The notes beneath the pieces are model-generated. The model was given only the letters and a program-made list of their open reading frames with translations. It did no database searches and was not told where the DNA came from. The position numbers were made by a program, and so were the translations under genes. This document shows, piece by piece, positions 14,626 to 28,290 of a stretch of DNA of 64,000 nt; positions within the stretch are counted from its first letter, which is position 1; every line of letters begins with the position of its first letter. The stretch lies in the NCBI GenBank assembly GCA_022316685.1, contig JAKJHU010000065.1:5264322-5328321 (forward strand), given 5' to 3'. The DNA is from Progne subis subis (Eukaryota > Chordata > Aves > Passeriformes > Hirundinidae).

Positions 14626-17600
14626 ATGGACAAAGAATAGAAAATAAGTTACACATGGCACATTGTGTCTGTGGTTGCTCATATACGTGCTAGGACTCAG
14701 TCTTTAGTTTTTATGGGCTGCTCTATAGCAACGCAAATAATAGGAGAAGCTAGAGCTGAACAATTCCACAGCTTGACTGGTTCCAAGTGGCTCAAATCTG
14801 GTCTTAAAATATTTCTACGATTACTGAACGATCTTAGAACAAGACTTTGTTGTATCCAGTTGGGGGGCGGGAAAATGTTTTAAAACAATCCTACTCCCCA
14901 AACAATGTTCTAATTTAGCTATTAAATACAAGTGGTCTTGTTTCCCAGGCAATAGTTTGGATATTTTGGCTTCAGCCCACCTTTAAGTAGCTTCCTGAAT
15001 TGGACTCTATTAGTAGAGAACATACATGCAAAAAAAGGAGGTTTTAATAACTCCTAAAAGAAGAAACTTGCAAAAATGTCTTATGTTTTGCATTTTGTGT
15101 CTGAGCCAAATGTGTCTGAAATGCAACCTGACAGAGCTTCAGGTGGAAGCAGATGTTATACTCAACTCCGTAAATTGCACCAAGAATCAGAAGTGTCTAG
15201 CGTATCCATATGAGCCCTCCTACCAGCAGATGCTCCTCATCAGCACGTCCTGAACCCTCTTCATCCATGCCAACCACTGCAACGTGAATCTCACTCTCAC
15301 TCAAAACATAAAATCTCTCATAAGTTTCTAAGTCAGCTTTGTGCTGCTGTGTGGCACCTTCCCAGAGAACATCCCATCTCTGCTGCTCACCATCACAGCA
15401 CCTAGCATGCTTGCCCCGATATACCACCGTGAGCAAGAGAAGACAAACACCAAGCTATTAACAAGCAAATCTGGTGTAAGACCACCATCAGCTATCCACC
15501 ACTGACAGACTTGACTTATCTGTCTGCAATAATAAACTTTCATGTGAAGCTGGCTAACCGTATCTTGGTTAAAATCATATACTTTCTGAAAGCATCTCCA
15601 AAAGGGAGCCAGGTGGAATTGCTTTGCACAGCTGTTGAACATAGTGAACCAAGATACAAGTTAGACAGAAGCCTTTACTCACATGGATACAAGTCTTAAA
15701 AGCTACTGTATTAAAGTGAGCCAGAGAAAAATTTAAATCAGGACCACCACCGAATGATTTCTGCTGAACCGGAGACCTAAATTTATTAGGGAAGTATGTT
15801 TTGGCAAGATGACCTTCCTTCGTTTGATAGTATGTACCAAAGCTGAGGGCACATGCTATATGACACGCTTGTTACTGCTTGTCGTGACCTGTTGTGGACA
15901 GTCACAGTCATCCAACAATAGCCAATTTCTATTTCAAAGGCCAAATGCTCTCTCCAAATGACATCACAGAAAACCACTAAATAATTATATACTGACTGCT
16001 TGAAAATGCATTCTTTCCATTTCCTTCCTAATATCACATTGTTGAGAAGTTTCACCCACAGCTTCCAAGAGCTAGAGGGCTGAGTGGACTACAGTGAATA
16101 TGTCATGCTACTCAGCCACTCTGGGCATCACAACCAAATTTCTACCTCACAACACGCACAGCCTTGTGCAGAAAGATGCGAGAAAATCCCTTCTGGTTTA
16201 CTGTTACCCATTCATACAACAGAACAAGCTCCAAACGAACATCATCCTTCATCATCAGAAAATACAGTGGATTCTGACTGTGGAGACTAAAATCAGAGGT
16301 AACAAACTCTCCGTGCACAGGAAGCAATGAATTTTGTTTGTTTTGTGCAGGTTAGATACAGTATTAGGTCAGTATACTTCTCTGCATTGGATCCAGTTCC
16401 ATCCAGCACTGACACCAAACATGCAGAAGGACTTCCTAATGAACTTACTAAATACTGTGTCGCTGCCTGTCACCCTGGTTTTTCTGAATTTTTTAAAGCC
16501 TTTTGATTGTTCATAAAATGGAGTCAGACTTTTTAGCTACTGTACAATATTAGGAGCAGTTTCTGCCCTTCTCACACATGTAACATAAACAAATCCTTTG
16601 TTTTTCCTTCTCTGTCCTTTGTTTGCATATTTCTAACCTGAAAACAATTGTAACTGACAGTTGGTCTGGCCATTCAGCTGGGAGGTGAAAACTCCAGAAG
16701 CCAATCCACAGCCAGACCCACAAATGTATAAAAAGTAAGAAATAAACAGGCAGAGGGGCTCTCGGCTTGGCTCAGCCTTAGGCTCTCTCTCAGGAACAAC
16801 TCTGCCTTGCGAAATCTCTCGTCTCTGTGTGATTGCTTTGCATATCCCGATCACAGTTGCCTACAGCACAGCACTCTGCACCATGCTGGGAGCTTGCCAA
16901 GCTCCACACTGCACATCGGCAACAACTGAGGCATGAAAAAAAAAAAAAAAAAATTTAAGGAGACCAAGGACTGCTGAAGAGTCAGGACCATCCAGCACAA
17001 CCCAGCACCCCACCAGACACACCACTTGTTTCAGCGAGAGCTGTATGGGTCCTCATATGGCACAGCTGCTTCCCGAACATGGACACAGGATTGCAGAGAA
17101 TCCATAACCATTCCCACACTGAGCTTCAGCTATGCTGGGGCCAAACACTCAAAGTGAGCGCCATGTCTCTGCTTGCCCAGAGTCCAAGTGGCAAACTCGT
17201 CTGTCTGTGGGCAAGACAGACCACACCTTTTAGCAAACTCCTTAGGCAAGTCCCCACTCCAAAGTGAGGTGAACCTGACATCCGCTGCCTGGCATGTATT
17301 TCAGCCAGATTAGTGAAAATAGCTGAGAAGACAGGAGAGGGGGGAAAGCGGGAGGTAGAAAAAAGGAAGATGAGCTGAAGAATGGGGAAACTAAGAAAAA
17401 AACCCACAGTTTGCAGCTATAATATCTAAAACTTCAGCTCTTCTCTGAAATGGAGGCTCCTCCATTCATTTGCATGGCAAAGTTGATCTATGTCATTTCC
17501 CTTTGCTGAGGTTTTGTAGATCATATTTCAAACCCACACTATATTCCTCTGTTGCTAGGTTACCAAATCTGAACAAACAATTCTCTGCAGTCTGCCCAAA

Positions 17601-20600
17601 GCAGAGAATGAAAGCAAATGAATGCCTGGAGTATGCATCACCCTCTGGAAGTCATCTTACAGCCCAAAGCTGCTACAGATTAGTCACAAGCTCACATACC
17701 ATACAATGAAAGAGGAAATGGTGAACCTATTAAGTCTGGGGGCAGAGCATAGACTTGAGAGCTGCTGTTCCCACCCTCCTGCCCCCTCCTAGTAAAATCA
17801 GACAATTTTCCGAATCATTGGAATTCTCTTGCAGACTAGAAGATATATGGTCCTAATTCAAATAGGTAAATTGGGTATTAATACCCCTGAAACTAGCAAG
17901 CATTTCCCCATAGATTTTGAATGGATGAACCAAGGTTTGAAATGAGGAAACCGCAACAGGCCATGTGACAAAACACCAGTGACTATAGGTTTGAGACTTT
18001 CAGTTTCCAGGCAGGAAACTGTCACATCAGGGGCTGCACAAAATTCCAATTCAGGGGTGTGGGAACACAAAGATGTCCCCCACTGTGAAGTCCTCTGAGT
18101 ACACTCCAGCCCTCAGCAACATTGCTTGGAAGGAATCTTCCCCTCCAGCACCTGTACAGAGAAGCCACCAGCATGCAGCATTTGGTCTAGCGTTTCTTAT
18201 GGTGAAGGTGGTCTGCCCCTGTTCTCTGAACATGCACCATACCACCTGCAAGCCCCAGCTCCCAAGTACCCTCATCTGGGACTGCACATTGAAGAATGCC
18301 AAATGCAAGGCTCTAATGAATAATTTATTTGTGTAAACACAAGAAATGCTGCAAGAGAGACTACATCCCAGGACAGACCTCAATGAAAGCCACCAGCCTG
18401 ACAATAACGTTACCACTGCAGCATTCCCAGGATTGCTAATTCCCAGCAGCCAGGCCAGACGGACCCCACTCATTGTGCAAGTGCTGTCCATGCTGCTCAG
18501 GCAACAGCTTCCTGCCAAGCTCAGCAGAAAGACTAGCTGAAGATGCTCCTCTTATTCCTTGTTTGCTGCTGCTTTAACACACTCTAGGTGAGGTGGTACC
18601 TGCACAACCACGTACAACACGCCTGTGACACAAACTGGGGTACTGACCTAATTCAAGGGAAAACAAAAACCAAAAACAAAACAAACAAACAAACAAACAA
18701 GCCAAAGAAAATCTGGCTCAGTTCCACAGTGTAGTTTTACTATATTGACTCCACAGACCAGCAAACACCCGGTGCTGCCACACTTCCAGGGAAAAAATAG
18801 GTAGCAAACTGCACTACTGCTGCCAAACATTGAAACCTCCGGTTAAATGTAGAAACTTAGAAACAAATTATCTAATGTTTGCTGGAAGTCAGGACAGCCC
18901 TCCTTTTGGGCCAAGACACAGACAAACACCACAAACCAAAAGTAAAACATGACTTCTCCCCAAGACCCAGCTCTCAACTGAGACTACAGCAATTCAGGGA
19001 AAACCAATTCTGCAGAAACATGAGGGGTTTTTATGTAATTCCACCTGAAGGTCCTTACTATTCACCCAAATATTTATGGATGTTCTAATACATAAGGTAC
19101 AGTTAATTTTATCAGAAAAAGACCAAGAAGAACATCCAGCAATTTCATAAAATAATGTGAAATAATCACTTCAAGAATATAATTAATTATTTTTATGAAA
19201 GGCAGTTCAAGGAACACTGGAAAGAAAATAATTTAGTAACATGAAGCATTACAGGTTACTATTTCTAGTACACCAGGAAGAATTGGATAATTTAATTTTT
19301 CACATTTTGTTTTTTGCCTAAATAAGGATATGTGAGAAAAGTAGCTTTTCCAAAACACATTACTAAATGACTATATCACTGCAAATATCAGATTAATATC
19401 AGGGGTGCCTCTATTCTTCATATAAAGCAACCGTGATTTATCAAAATATATGAGATTTCACTTACTCAGGAATATTTTGCTTACCCCACCCAGTTTTCAG
19501 TCTGATTTGACAGAAGAGACAGCAATTGTGTTCTAAAGTTTCAAGTGTGGCAGGTGTTGAAATCCAAGTAACAACCACCATTAAGTCCCCAAGACAGATT
19601 CACAAAAGTATAATCATTTTTTCTATTAGTATGTGCAAAACTGGTACCAGTTTCCTAAACTCAATTTGCAGTTGTACTTTTCTTACTCTAAATTTACATC
19701 TGTATAACCAGAATTAAATTTCACCTAAATTGGTCTATTTAAAGAAACATTTATTTTATGCATTAAACCCTTTGATTTTAACAGCGCTGCAGAGTTAGAG
19801 GTAATCTCAAATGACATTAATGTCCCTTCCTTTCAGCAGGAATCAACCTGAATATTTATTAGGAAGAGGCTGCAGAGCTGTACCTAAGGCCTTAGAGGTA
19901 TTGCAATTGAACATTATTATTTGCCATGATTAAACAGAGAGACTTGATCAATCCAGCATTGATTTGTGAGCACAGAGGGTCTAATCCCAGTCTGTTATGG
20001 GTTTCTTAGGTAACTTTAGCCTAGCCATTTCTTCCATCCTTGCCCGCATGTTCTTACACACAAAATGAGCACAGCAGTACAAACCGGCAAAATGCTTCAA
20101 TAAATTCAGTGGGGAAAATCCCCACTACTTCAGCAAGCAGTTTACAATGTCTGTCTACAAGGTACACAGCACTACACAAGATAGACAGGAAAGGGAATGA
20201 TTTCTCCTTCCCTTCTGAAAATGCATTGTTAAAAATTACCTTAATAATGTGTAACATAATGAAAGGTGAAATCAGCCTGGATGAAATATAACATACCAAA
20301 TTAACCTGTGCATAAGTCAATTAAGCAAAGCAAAACTTCAGTCAGCGGTCACAGATCCTGTACACTCCACCTCAATATAAACTCAAACAGTACAAATATC
20401 ACAGCCCGGGACACATCACCTCAGCTGCATCATACGTCCCACTTGGGCTTCATGGGAAATGAAGCAGCAAGGTGTTATCTGAATGTTTCTTTTAAAGTCA
20501 TCTTGCAAGTTTACCCAGGAATCATCTACAGAGAAGTCATAAAACGGCATTAAAGTCAATACATGATTCTTAAAGGCAAAAAACAGAAACAAGGGCCACT

Positions 20601-23600
20601 CTTACCATACAAAGAAATGAAGAGCCTTGTGGAGATCATTGCCAGTATTCCTGTAAGTTTGTTCCCCCCTTAAAAACCACAAACCATATACATTACATTA
20701 ACTGTGACATACTGACGTGCTTTTAGTCTTTAAGGATAGACACAGTCCACCCAGGAATTTTTGCATTATTACAGAAATAATTAATTGTAACAACCATGTT
20801 TTCCAAGGGTTTAAACACAATTCTACCACCACCAATACAACCTAACTACTTAATCTGAAAAAAGCTTTGGATAGCTGCCTGTTTTGTAACTGAGCTAGTA
20901 GTTGGTTATAAATCTGACATCTCTGAAGTACTCAGTGAAGCAGATAACCTCTTTTTCGAGCAAACCTTCCATGCCACATTCCCCCATAAATCACCAGGAA
21001 AGTAATAACTGAATCGTCAGACCATCACTTTCGTGAGCTGGAGTGCACAAAGGTGTGATCGTGTGTATCATCCACAAAAGGAAAATGTCCCAGCCTAGTC
21101 AGGTAGTCAGCCCTGTCATTGATACAATTAATACTATCACAAAGCCTTGGCAGGATGACTTATCAGCTGAAACAAAGCCTGTAGAAAAAAAAAAACCCAA
21201 AACTTTAGCTACTTCATCACCTAGAGGGAGTAAAAAATGAATAAAATTATATGTTCACAACACAATGTAGTATTTCACTACAGGAAAACCAGTATCTTAT
21301 TTCTCTGAACTACGGAAAACATTTATCATAATCTTTAGTACAGTTTGAAATTAATTCCCTTTTACAAAAGCCAAGGTGCTACTGCAAATAACAATAAGTC
21401 TATCTGGAAGACAAGTTTGTATTTCAGTTTTGTTCTGTCAAATAAAATGACAGAAAAGATGCAGCAGGAAGTACCTTAAAAGATATATGAGATCAAGTGA
21501 ATACACATACAAGTAAAAGAACAAACTTAGAGAAGACCTGACCCCAGTTAAAAAGGGGTTGGTGTGGAGGCTCAGCAGTGCAAGGACAGAGCAGCTCCCC
21601 ATTTTCACCAGGACAACTTGGATTGCAAATACTGAGTACACAGACATCTTTACAAAATAGGGCACAGCTCTGACAATGCCATTCACACTCACCAAAGGGA
21701 TACAACAGTGGAGGTTAAGGCTCTAAGTTTCTGCCACTTTGGGGACTTGGTGGCAGGAAGGAGAATTTGGCCAGAACTGATGACTGTAGCAGAAAAGCCT
21801 ACAGGCTTTGTACAAACTGCATTACAAAGTTCCCATGCTTGGAACCCATTTACCTACAGCATGAATAGGGCCATGTTACAGGAGTGCTTCACAATATTAA
21901 ACAGATTAAAACATAGCCAAATTTACAATACCCAGCAGGACAGAAAAACACTGCGTGCTTGCCCCACTCCCTGCCTAACATGGCCTTGTGCTGCTTAGTT
22001 CTCTCGACATAGATGAACAAAGTACGATCTACAGAGACTAAAAGGGCTATATCGTAAAACATTACATGAAGTCAAATTAAGAAGCAAGAGATGGAAAGCC
22101 ATCCTGTTCTTGTTTGACATCAATCTCCCACATTCCCCAAGAACAACTTAAATAACCCAAGGTGGACTCCCTTTAGGGTTGGAGCATGACATGTATAAAG
22201 TCTTAGATGCAGCGCTCCTCTAGCTGCATGCGGGAAAAACTAGAAGTTGCATAAAACAGCAAAGACGATAAACTCCACCTCTGAGCATATGCTTCATACA
22301 CCTGCTAAGGGTTTACAAGATCTACAGCAGACCAGATTCCTGCCCAGCATCACAAGAAAGCTAGAAGAGCAATGCTCTTTCCCTGTGTAGGCTATCAGAG
22401 TCATCAAGCTGTTCCCAGAATTGTATGCCTCCCAGGTTTTGATTTAATTAGAGCAGGACATGCACACACAAGGCAAATCCTTCAAAATATTAAAAGCAAA
22501 AAGGAGTGAATCATTGCTGATTCTGCCTTTTTTTTTTCTCTTTTTAATCTCTTTTACAAGCTTCTCAATTGTTACAGACCTAAAAGAATGAAAAGACAGT
22601 ATCATCAAGCTTTTTTCCATCTGCAAGTCAAAACATGTAATGCCCAAACACACACAGCACAGCCCTGTGACTAAAGCACTACCTGTGATCAAGGCATCCT
22701 GGCTCCCACCGGCGTGTCAGGCACTGCCTTGCTGAATGAGGTTGCGCCAGTCCCATTACCTCTCCCTGCCATGTTTCGCATCCCACCTACCAAGTGGGTT
22801 TACTAACTTTTCTCTCCCTTGAGCTCAACTCTACAGCTGCCTCTGCCCTTGACTTCCAAATTTCTGCTCCTGTATGCTGCTGTACTTGTGCTGGTCTCAA
22901 GTGGCTTTAGGAACAGCAGCAGATCAGTTCAGCTTGCATATTTAGTTAAAAAGTTCATAGCTATGTAATTCAAAGTAATTAACCTCCTTGCTTATGCTTG
23001 TTTAACACAATAAAAACAAAATAAGGCTTTATTTACAAGACCAAAAAGATACATAATATGCAGGAAGGAAGAGCATTCACCAATTCAGCTGATCTTGTAC
23101 CAGTCTGTTATAAGGATTTACTTTTCCTTTGAAATACTCTATTCTGATTTTACTTAAAATCCATTTCCAACTGAATAAACTAAAGCTAAGCCCCATTGGA
23201 TACAATTTGTACACATCAAATCCATCTATATTCACCTCTTAGGCTGTGTCAGATGTTCTGCGATCAAGGCAAGGCCTAAATCAGCTGAAAAACAGCACAA
23301 GGTTTGCCTGCATGCCAAATCACTGAACCAAACAAAACTATACACAGATAAGTTTCCATGGGCCATGCTCTTCAGTGAGCTGATGGGATCAGCTCATATG
23401 GAGTGCAAAACACCAGTCTGCATTCTCTGACTGCTCCCCAGACAGCACTTTTCCCACATGCTGCACCTAGAGGAGATCTTGCACAAGAAAAAAATGTGCC
23501 AACTGCCTAATATGGCATTTCTACCGACAAACTTTACTCTCCAGTACAGACTAAATCAGGAATTTCCCTTAAAATACAAAAAAAAAATATGCCAACAGCA

Positions 23601-24247
23601 GGACTTGCACCAAAACAAAGCTATGTGAACTGAAGCTTGCTGTATTATTTTCGTGGTGATCCCCATTGAAGAAGTGGTTAACACCAACGTAAGGTTTCTC
23701 CTTCCACACAAAAGCAGGCCTATGACAGCATCGCTACCGCACCCTGGTCCCGGCCCTCGACCCCCGCACCTGCTTGGGTTTCTCCTGGGGGCGAGGTGGC
23801 GGCAGCCTCAACCCCAGGGAGGGGCAACCCCGGCCCGGCGCCTCGCCCTACAGCAGCCCCAGGGGGGCCCACCTACCGGATCCCGAGGCGGAATGGAACG
23901 AGATGGGAAAGAAAAGCGTTTACCCGCCAGCATCCCACAACCGCCTTCACAGGAGCGGGAGTCGGGACAGAAAAGCCTCCTTTTTCCATCCCTTCCCTTT
24001 CCTGGGCCGTCCTGCAGCCAGGCGCCTCGGAGCTGTCATTTCGGGGAAGGGTTCAACCGTCCTGCCGGAGCCAGGCCGAAGCCTGGGAACCCGCCGGTCG
24101 CCCCACAGCAGCCCGGGGGCCACTCAACCTGCCGTCCCCGGACTCCAAACCGGCCCCGCTCTCACCGCTCCGCGCTGCCTTCGCCCTTCCACACGCCACA
24201 GCCGCGCTCGGGCCCAGGCCGCCCACCTGCCGCCGCCCTCGCCTCAC

Positions 24248-24487
24248 CTCCTTCAGCTGCTCCATCTCGGTGCGGATGGTCTCGTACTCCAGCTCCAGCT
24301 CCTCGTATTGCTGCTTCAGCTGCTGCTTCTCCTCTAGCACTGCCAGCCCGTACTCCGCCGCCTGGATCTTCTCCCGGGTGGTCTCGCCCAGCTCCTGGAA
24401 GAGACGCTTGATCTCGTTCCGCAGCCACTCGGGCTCCGACTCCATCACCAGCCGGGAATACTCCTCCTCCTCCATGGCCAGCGACAT
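24248..24487 (-). CDS. BICD2: BICD2, first coding exon (dynein adaptor Bicaudal-D homolog 2)
   Basis: BICD2 is a coiled-coil adaptor that links cargo (RAB6 vesicles, nuclear pore) to dynein-dynactin. The exon starts at ATG 24487 and runs 80 codons to LKE, followed by a GTGAGG donor at 24247, so it ends in phase 0. After a short acidic start ([18 protein letters not shown]) comes the hallmark run [20 protein letters not shown] at residues 35-54, then a heptad-rich [14 protein letters not shown] segment. The E-E-E-Y...PEWLR beginning fits BICD2 rather than BICD1, which starts differently. A second in-frame ATG four codons downstream is an alternative start. The rest of the gene lies beyond the left edge. 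There is no sign of damage. Confidence 0.93.
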
Positions 24488-24783
24488 GTCGCCAGAGGGG
24501 CCGCCGGGGCTGATGGGCGAACGCGCAGCTCGTCTGCCACTCCTAACAGTGGCACGGCCCGCAGGCGGCCACGGCAGGGCCCGCTCGGGCCGCCATCGAC
24601 GGGCCCAGCGCGCGCTGCTCTCACTGCGGATCCTCCCAGGATCCCGCCCGCCGCCGCCGCACTCGCCGCAAGCGCCGAGCGCAGTGAAATCATTCAAAAG
24701 GCATGGCCGGACCGGTGCCCCGTGGGATGCTGGGAGCGGGAGTTCTTGAGACCCGCCGCGCCGGGCGCCGTGCAGCTCGTTGG

Positions 24784-24802
24784 ACTACAGCTCCCGGCAA
24801 GC
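24784..24802 (+). promoter_or_regulatory. ZNF143/THAP11-type site
   Basis: ACTACAGCTCCCGGCAAGC matches the ACTACAnnTCCCRGMATGC consensus (SBS/ZNF143) closely. It lies 297 bp upstream of the BICD2 start codon in the CpG island. Nearby, at about 24722-24742 on the minus strand, CTCCCAGCATCCCAC is a second half-match. This motif is typical of CpG-island and bidirectional promoters. Confidence 0.6.
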
Positions 24803-27800
24803 ACGGCGCCAGGCGCGGGTGGTGCCGGGCGGGGAGGAAAAGGACCTCTGTCGGGCGGCGCGGGTAGTGCGACGGCGGGAGCGTAGGGCCGGCGGTGCCC
24901 GGGAGTGGCCTGGCCCGACGGCGAGCGCCCCCCAGGGCCCCCCAGTGACCCCGGACACAGGCCCCGTGACCATGGACACATACCCCATGCACACAGCTCC
25001 TGTACACACCCTGGCGGCCTGGTCCAAGCTCAGGAGGGTTTTCGGGGCGGGTTTGAGAAAGCTCTGGCATCGGCTGGATATGACAGGTGGGGCCCGTGCA
25101 GCAGTGCGTGTGGAGGGGGAGACGTTCCGGTGCGGCGGGCGATGCCACAGCAGCACGGAGAGAGCAAAGAGTCACAGGAGAAGGCTGGCACCAGCCCCAC
25201 GCCATACTGAGAGCTGCCAGCATCGCACTGTTCCCTGTGTTCTGCATCTTGAGGTGGAATTCCTGCTACAAGGCGTTCTCCGTCCACCGACAGGGACCAA
25301 ACCGTGTCCCGCGAGTAATCCTGAGGATAAACACGGCCAGGGGACAAGGTGTTCCCCTACGGCTGAGCTACCTAATAAAAGGAGGGATAGGTCACATCAA
25401 GACCCAGTGCCATGACTAGCTGTGGGACAGTGACAGTCAGGCAGCTGTACTGTGCTGCCTGAAAAGGATTTGCCAGCTTGTGCGAAAAATGCCATCAGCC
25501 TTTGCCCCAGGTCACACCCCTTGGGCACGTTTGGTGGCAAAAGCACAGGGATCGGGACACTCCTTGGGGCACCACGCAGAACTAATTTCTAAAGCATAGT
25601 GAAGATTGAACAGAGATAAACCTCTACTAGCTGGACCATTGCAATTCCTAAGCAGCCCCATAAAGGTGGGGTGTGGGGGGGGCGGGAAGGGGGGTGTTGT
25701 GTCCGTATGGGGTGGGGAGGTGCTTCACTCCCTTCGTCAGGAGAGCCCTGCAGCTTTACCGTCCCTTCATACAGCAAGTGCAGCTTGTATTTCTTCCAGA
25801 GTCAAAAACAATCGGTAATAAACTGGTGAGCAGATAGCAAGCATAAAAAAAACAATCGTGTGTTTGAGCACTCCACAAGGTCTCAAACATAAAGCAATGT
25901 ATTTGCTCACAGCTGCAGGGTTTTTTCAAGCTACTTTGAACTTCTGCCTGTGCACATATCCCTTATCCCTTTAATAAGCTGTGTCATGGCTGAATGCTGC
26001 CTGTTATTCATGAAGCTGCCTCATTCAATTTTTCTTCAGGGCCCTGACACTGCCTAGAGCTCCCTGTGCATCGAGTGCAGGTATGTGTTTGTCCTGTGAG
26101 CACTGACGTTGGACTCAGTCACCCAGGCCTTAGAAGTAGCAAATCAATGTCCTCAGCCTAGAGTGTGCATGTGAAATTCCTTTCGTTTTTTATTTTCAGA
26201 ATTCTCAGTTAAAGGCATTTTCACTCTCGTGCACCTCTGTACCATCATGACAGTCACAGAATGTTTTTAGGGGGTTTAAACATTCTGATTCTTTTATAAA
26301 GCTAAGTGAGGAAAATAACAGTATTATCTCTCCTCCACACTCTGTTTTTCACCATTAGAATTTCTTCATGGTCTTTTATGTTTTTCTTTTGTCTGCCCAA
26401 GTAGGTAGCATTGCTAGTCCCACCCATTCACAACTGATTCATCATTAAGATATTTTTAATAATAAATACTGGCTTGTTTTCTTTCACCTCATTCTTTCTG
26501 AGCCTTCATTCCAGGTTTTCTCTGCAACTCTGGGCTCAAGCACATTAGATACCCTTCGGTACTCCTCCTGCTCCTAAACTGAAACCTGCATATAATAACT
26601 TGTTCCCAGGACACAAAGCTTCAGACCACATCCTGAATATTTCTGGGATTACAAGTGAATTGTGACATCTGACTAGTTCGGAGGGTTAATAGAGATGACC
26701 TGATCAACTCATCATAGCACAAGGGACTTCACTGGGTATATTTGTTTTCTAGGTCATATCTAGAACATTGCTTGTTTCTAGGTTTCAAACTGTTATTTTA
26801 CAAACTGCCCAAGATGCAAAGGCAGAAATTACAAATACTGCAATAGCTAATTTGAAAGCATTCCTGCCCAGTTCCAGAAAACTGGAGTAATTTGCAAAAG
26901 TTAAGGTTCCTGTCATCCTTCAAAGTAATGATGCAGGATAATAAAAGCTTGTATAATTAGTGGAGGAGTACAGTCTGGCCAGTGCCCATCATCTGCTCCT
27001 GGGGACACCCAGAGACCCCTGCCCATTTCCCCAGGTCACTGTCCCCAAACTTTATCAATGCAAAGGCTTAGCTGCCACCCCACTGATTCAAGGTGTCATG
27101 GCTAAGTGTATTTTGGTGATAAAGACTTACACAACAGCTGGAAATTGTTGCTTTTCTTTTTCTTGTTGAGATTTTAAAGCTATCCACTGAGAACAAAGTG
27201 GTAGAATTATATAGGAACCATCTTGAATGCTAAAATAAATTTGGGTAGTGCTTCTTCTTGTAGAAATTAACCCACAGAAAAATTGTCCGTAGTGGAAAAG
27301 TCATAGCAAAGGCAAAGCCATTCAATGCTAGTTTATTTAACCTGAGTCCAAATCCCAAAGCAGGTAGACACTATGATCCAATGCTGCAAAACATTCAGGT
27401 AGCTGAATATTTGACCCAACCTAACCTGTGCTTAAAACTGGGGTCACTGCAGACAGGAAACTCCTTCTAGATGTCTTTCTTTTCATACATTACTTTGGAT
27501 AGTTTCAAGCGTACCATGATTGGGGTGGTCCAGCACATCATAATTTCAATCTCCTTTTATCCACTGCATTTGTGTACAGCTCAGCTATAGCAAACACCAC
27601 AGCAAGAAAGTCTTTAAATTGGTCCTGAAACAGCCATAAGAAACCCTAGCAAGCTGTTCCATATTCCTCCTCTTATTTTCTACATAAAAAGAAAAGAAAG
27701 GAAAAAACAAACAAACAAAAAAACCAACTTCAGGCATAAGAGTACTTTGGGACGCTTAGATGTTTAGTAAATGTATGCTAAGGATCCTAGGTGAAAATGA

Positions 27801-28140
27801 ACTTAAAGTCCTCTAGACTGTTCAGTATATGTAGCCTATGTCAGAGGGAAAAAAACATTATTTTTCAAAGTATTAAAACTCATTCTGGAGGAAAAAAGGG
27901 AACTGCATGATCACCTTGGAAATACCCAAAGGGGATTTTAGGAGAAGAAAATTATTCTCCATCTCTTTTATGGAAGTAAATTCCAGAGAAATTGTCAGCA
28001 CCAATATACTTAATGAAGATTACTATGACTTGAATGCTCTTTCCCTGTTTATCACAGCTATGAGGATTAAAATTTAAGGTACTATTGTTCAGTACAGTAT
28101 GTATTTCTCTTTGGTTGATGTCTTTATACACAGATTGTCA

Positions 28141-28290
28141 AAAAAAAAACCAAAAACAAAAACAAAAACAAACAAAAAAAAAAAAACAAACAAACAAAAA
28201 AAAAAAAAAAAACCAACCCAAAACACACACAAAAAACCCCCCAAACAAATCACCAACCAAAAAAATACCCCCCTCCAAAAAACAAAGAGC
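28141..28290 (+). repeat. A-rich (CAAA)n / (AAAC)n low-complexity tract
   Basis: About 150 bp of nearly pure A with scattered C. It produces lysine- and threonine-rich open frames that are not genes. Confidence 0.9.

Larger units (their letters stand above)
640..24247 (-). other. BICD2: Intron 1 of BICD2 (partial, continues left of window)
   Basis: This is AT-rich DNA downstream of the BICD2 exon 1 splice donor. I looked for the next BICD2 exon, which should begin after LKE with an AFGQ-like continuation, and found none, so the first intron appears to exceed 24 kb. A long first intron is usual for this gene in vertebrates. Apart from the relic at the left edge, it holds an LTR-like element, one old CR1 piece and short simple repeats. 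The many short open frames have no family signature or splice context. The AT-rich stretch around 19.1-19.95 kb might be conserved noncoding DNA, but sequence alone cannot show this. Confidence 0.7.
23750..25350. promoter_or_regulatory. CpG island around BICD2 exon 1
   Basis: GC content and CpG density rise sharply against the AT-rich sequence on both sides, and the first coding exon of BICD2 sits in the middle. CpG islands of this kind mark housekeeping promoters. The sequence on the far side of the exon (24.5-25.3 kb) would hold the 5' UTR and core promoter. No TATA box stands out. Divergent plus-strand transcription is possible but not shown. Confidence 0.7.

Noticed and set aside
23796..24749. 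317-codon and 252-codon plus-strand open frames over the BICD2 exon
   Set aside because: They are antisense shadows of the GC-rich exon and CpG island, with proline/serine/arginine-rich low-complexity translations and no family character.
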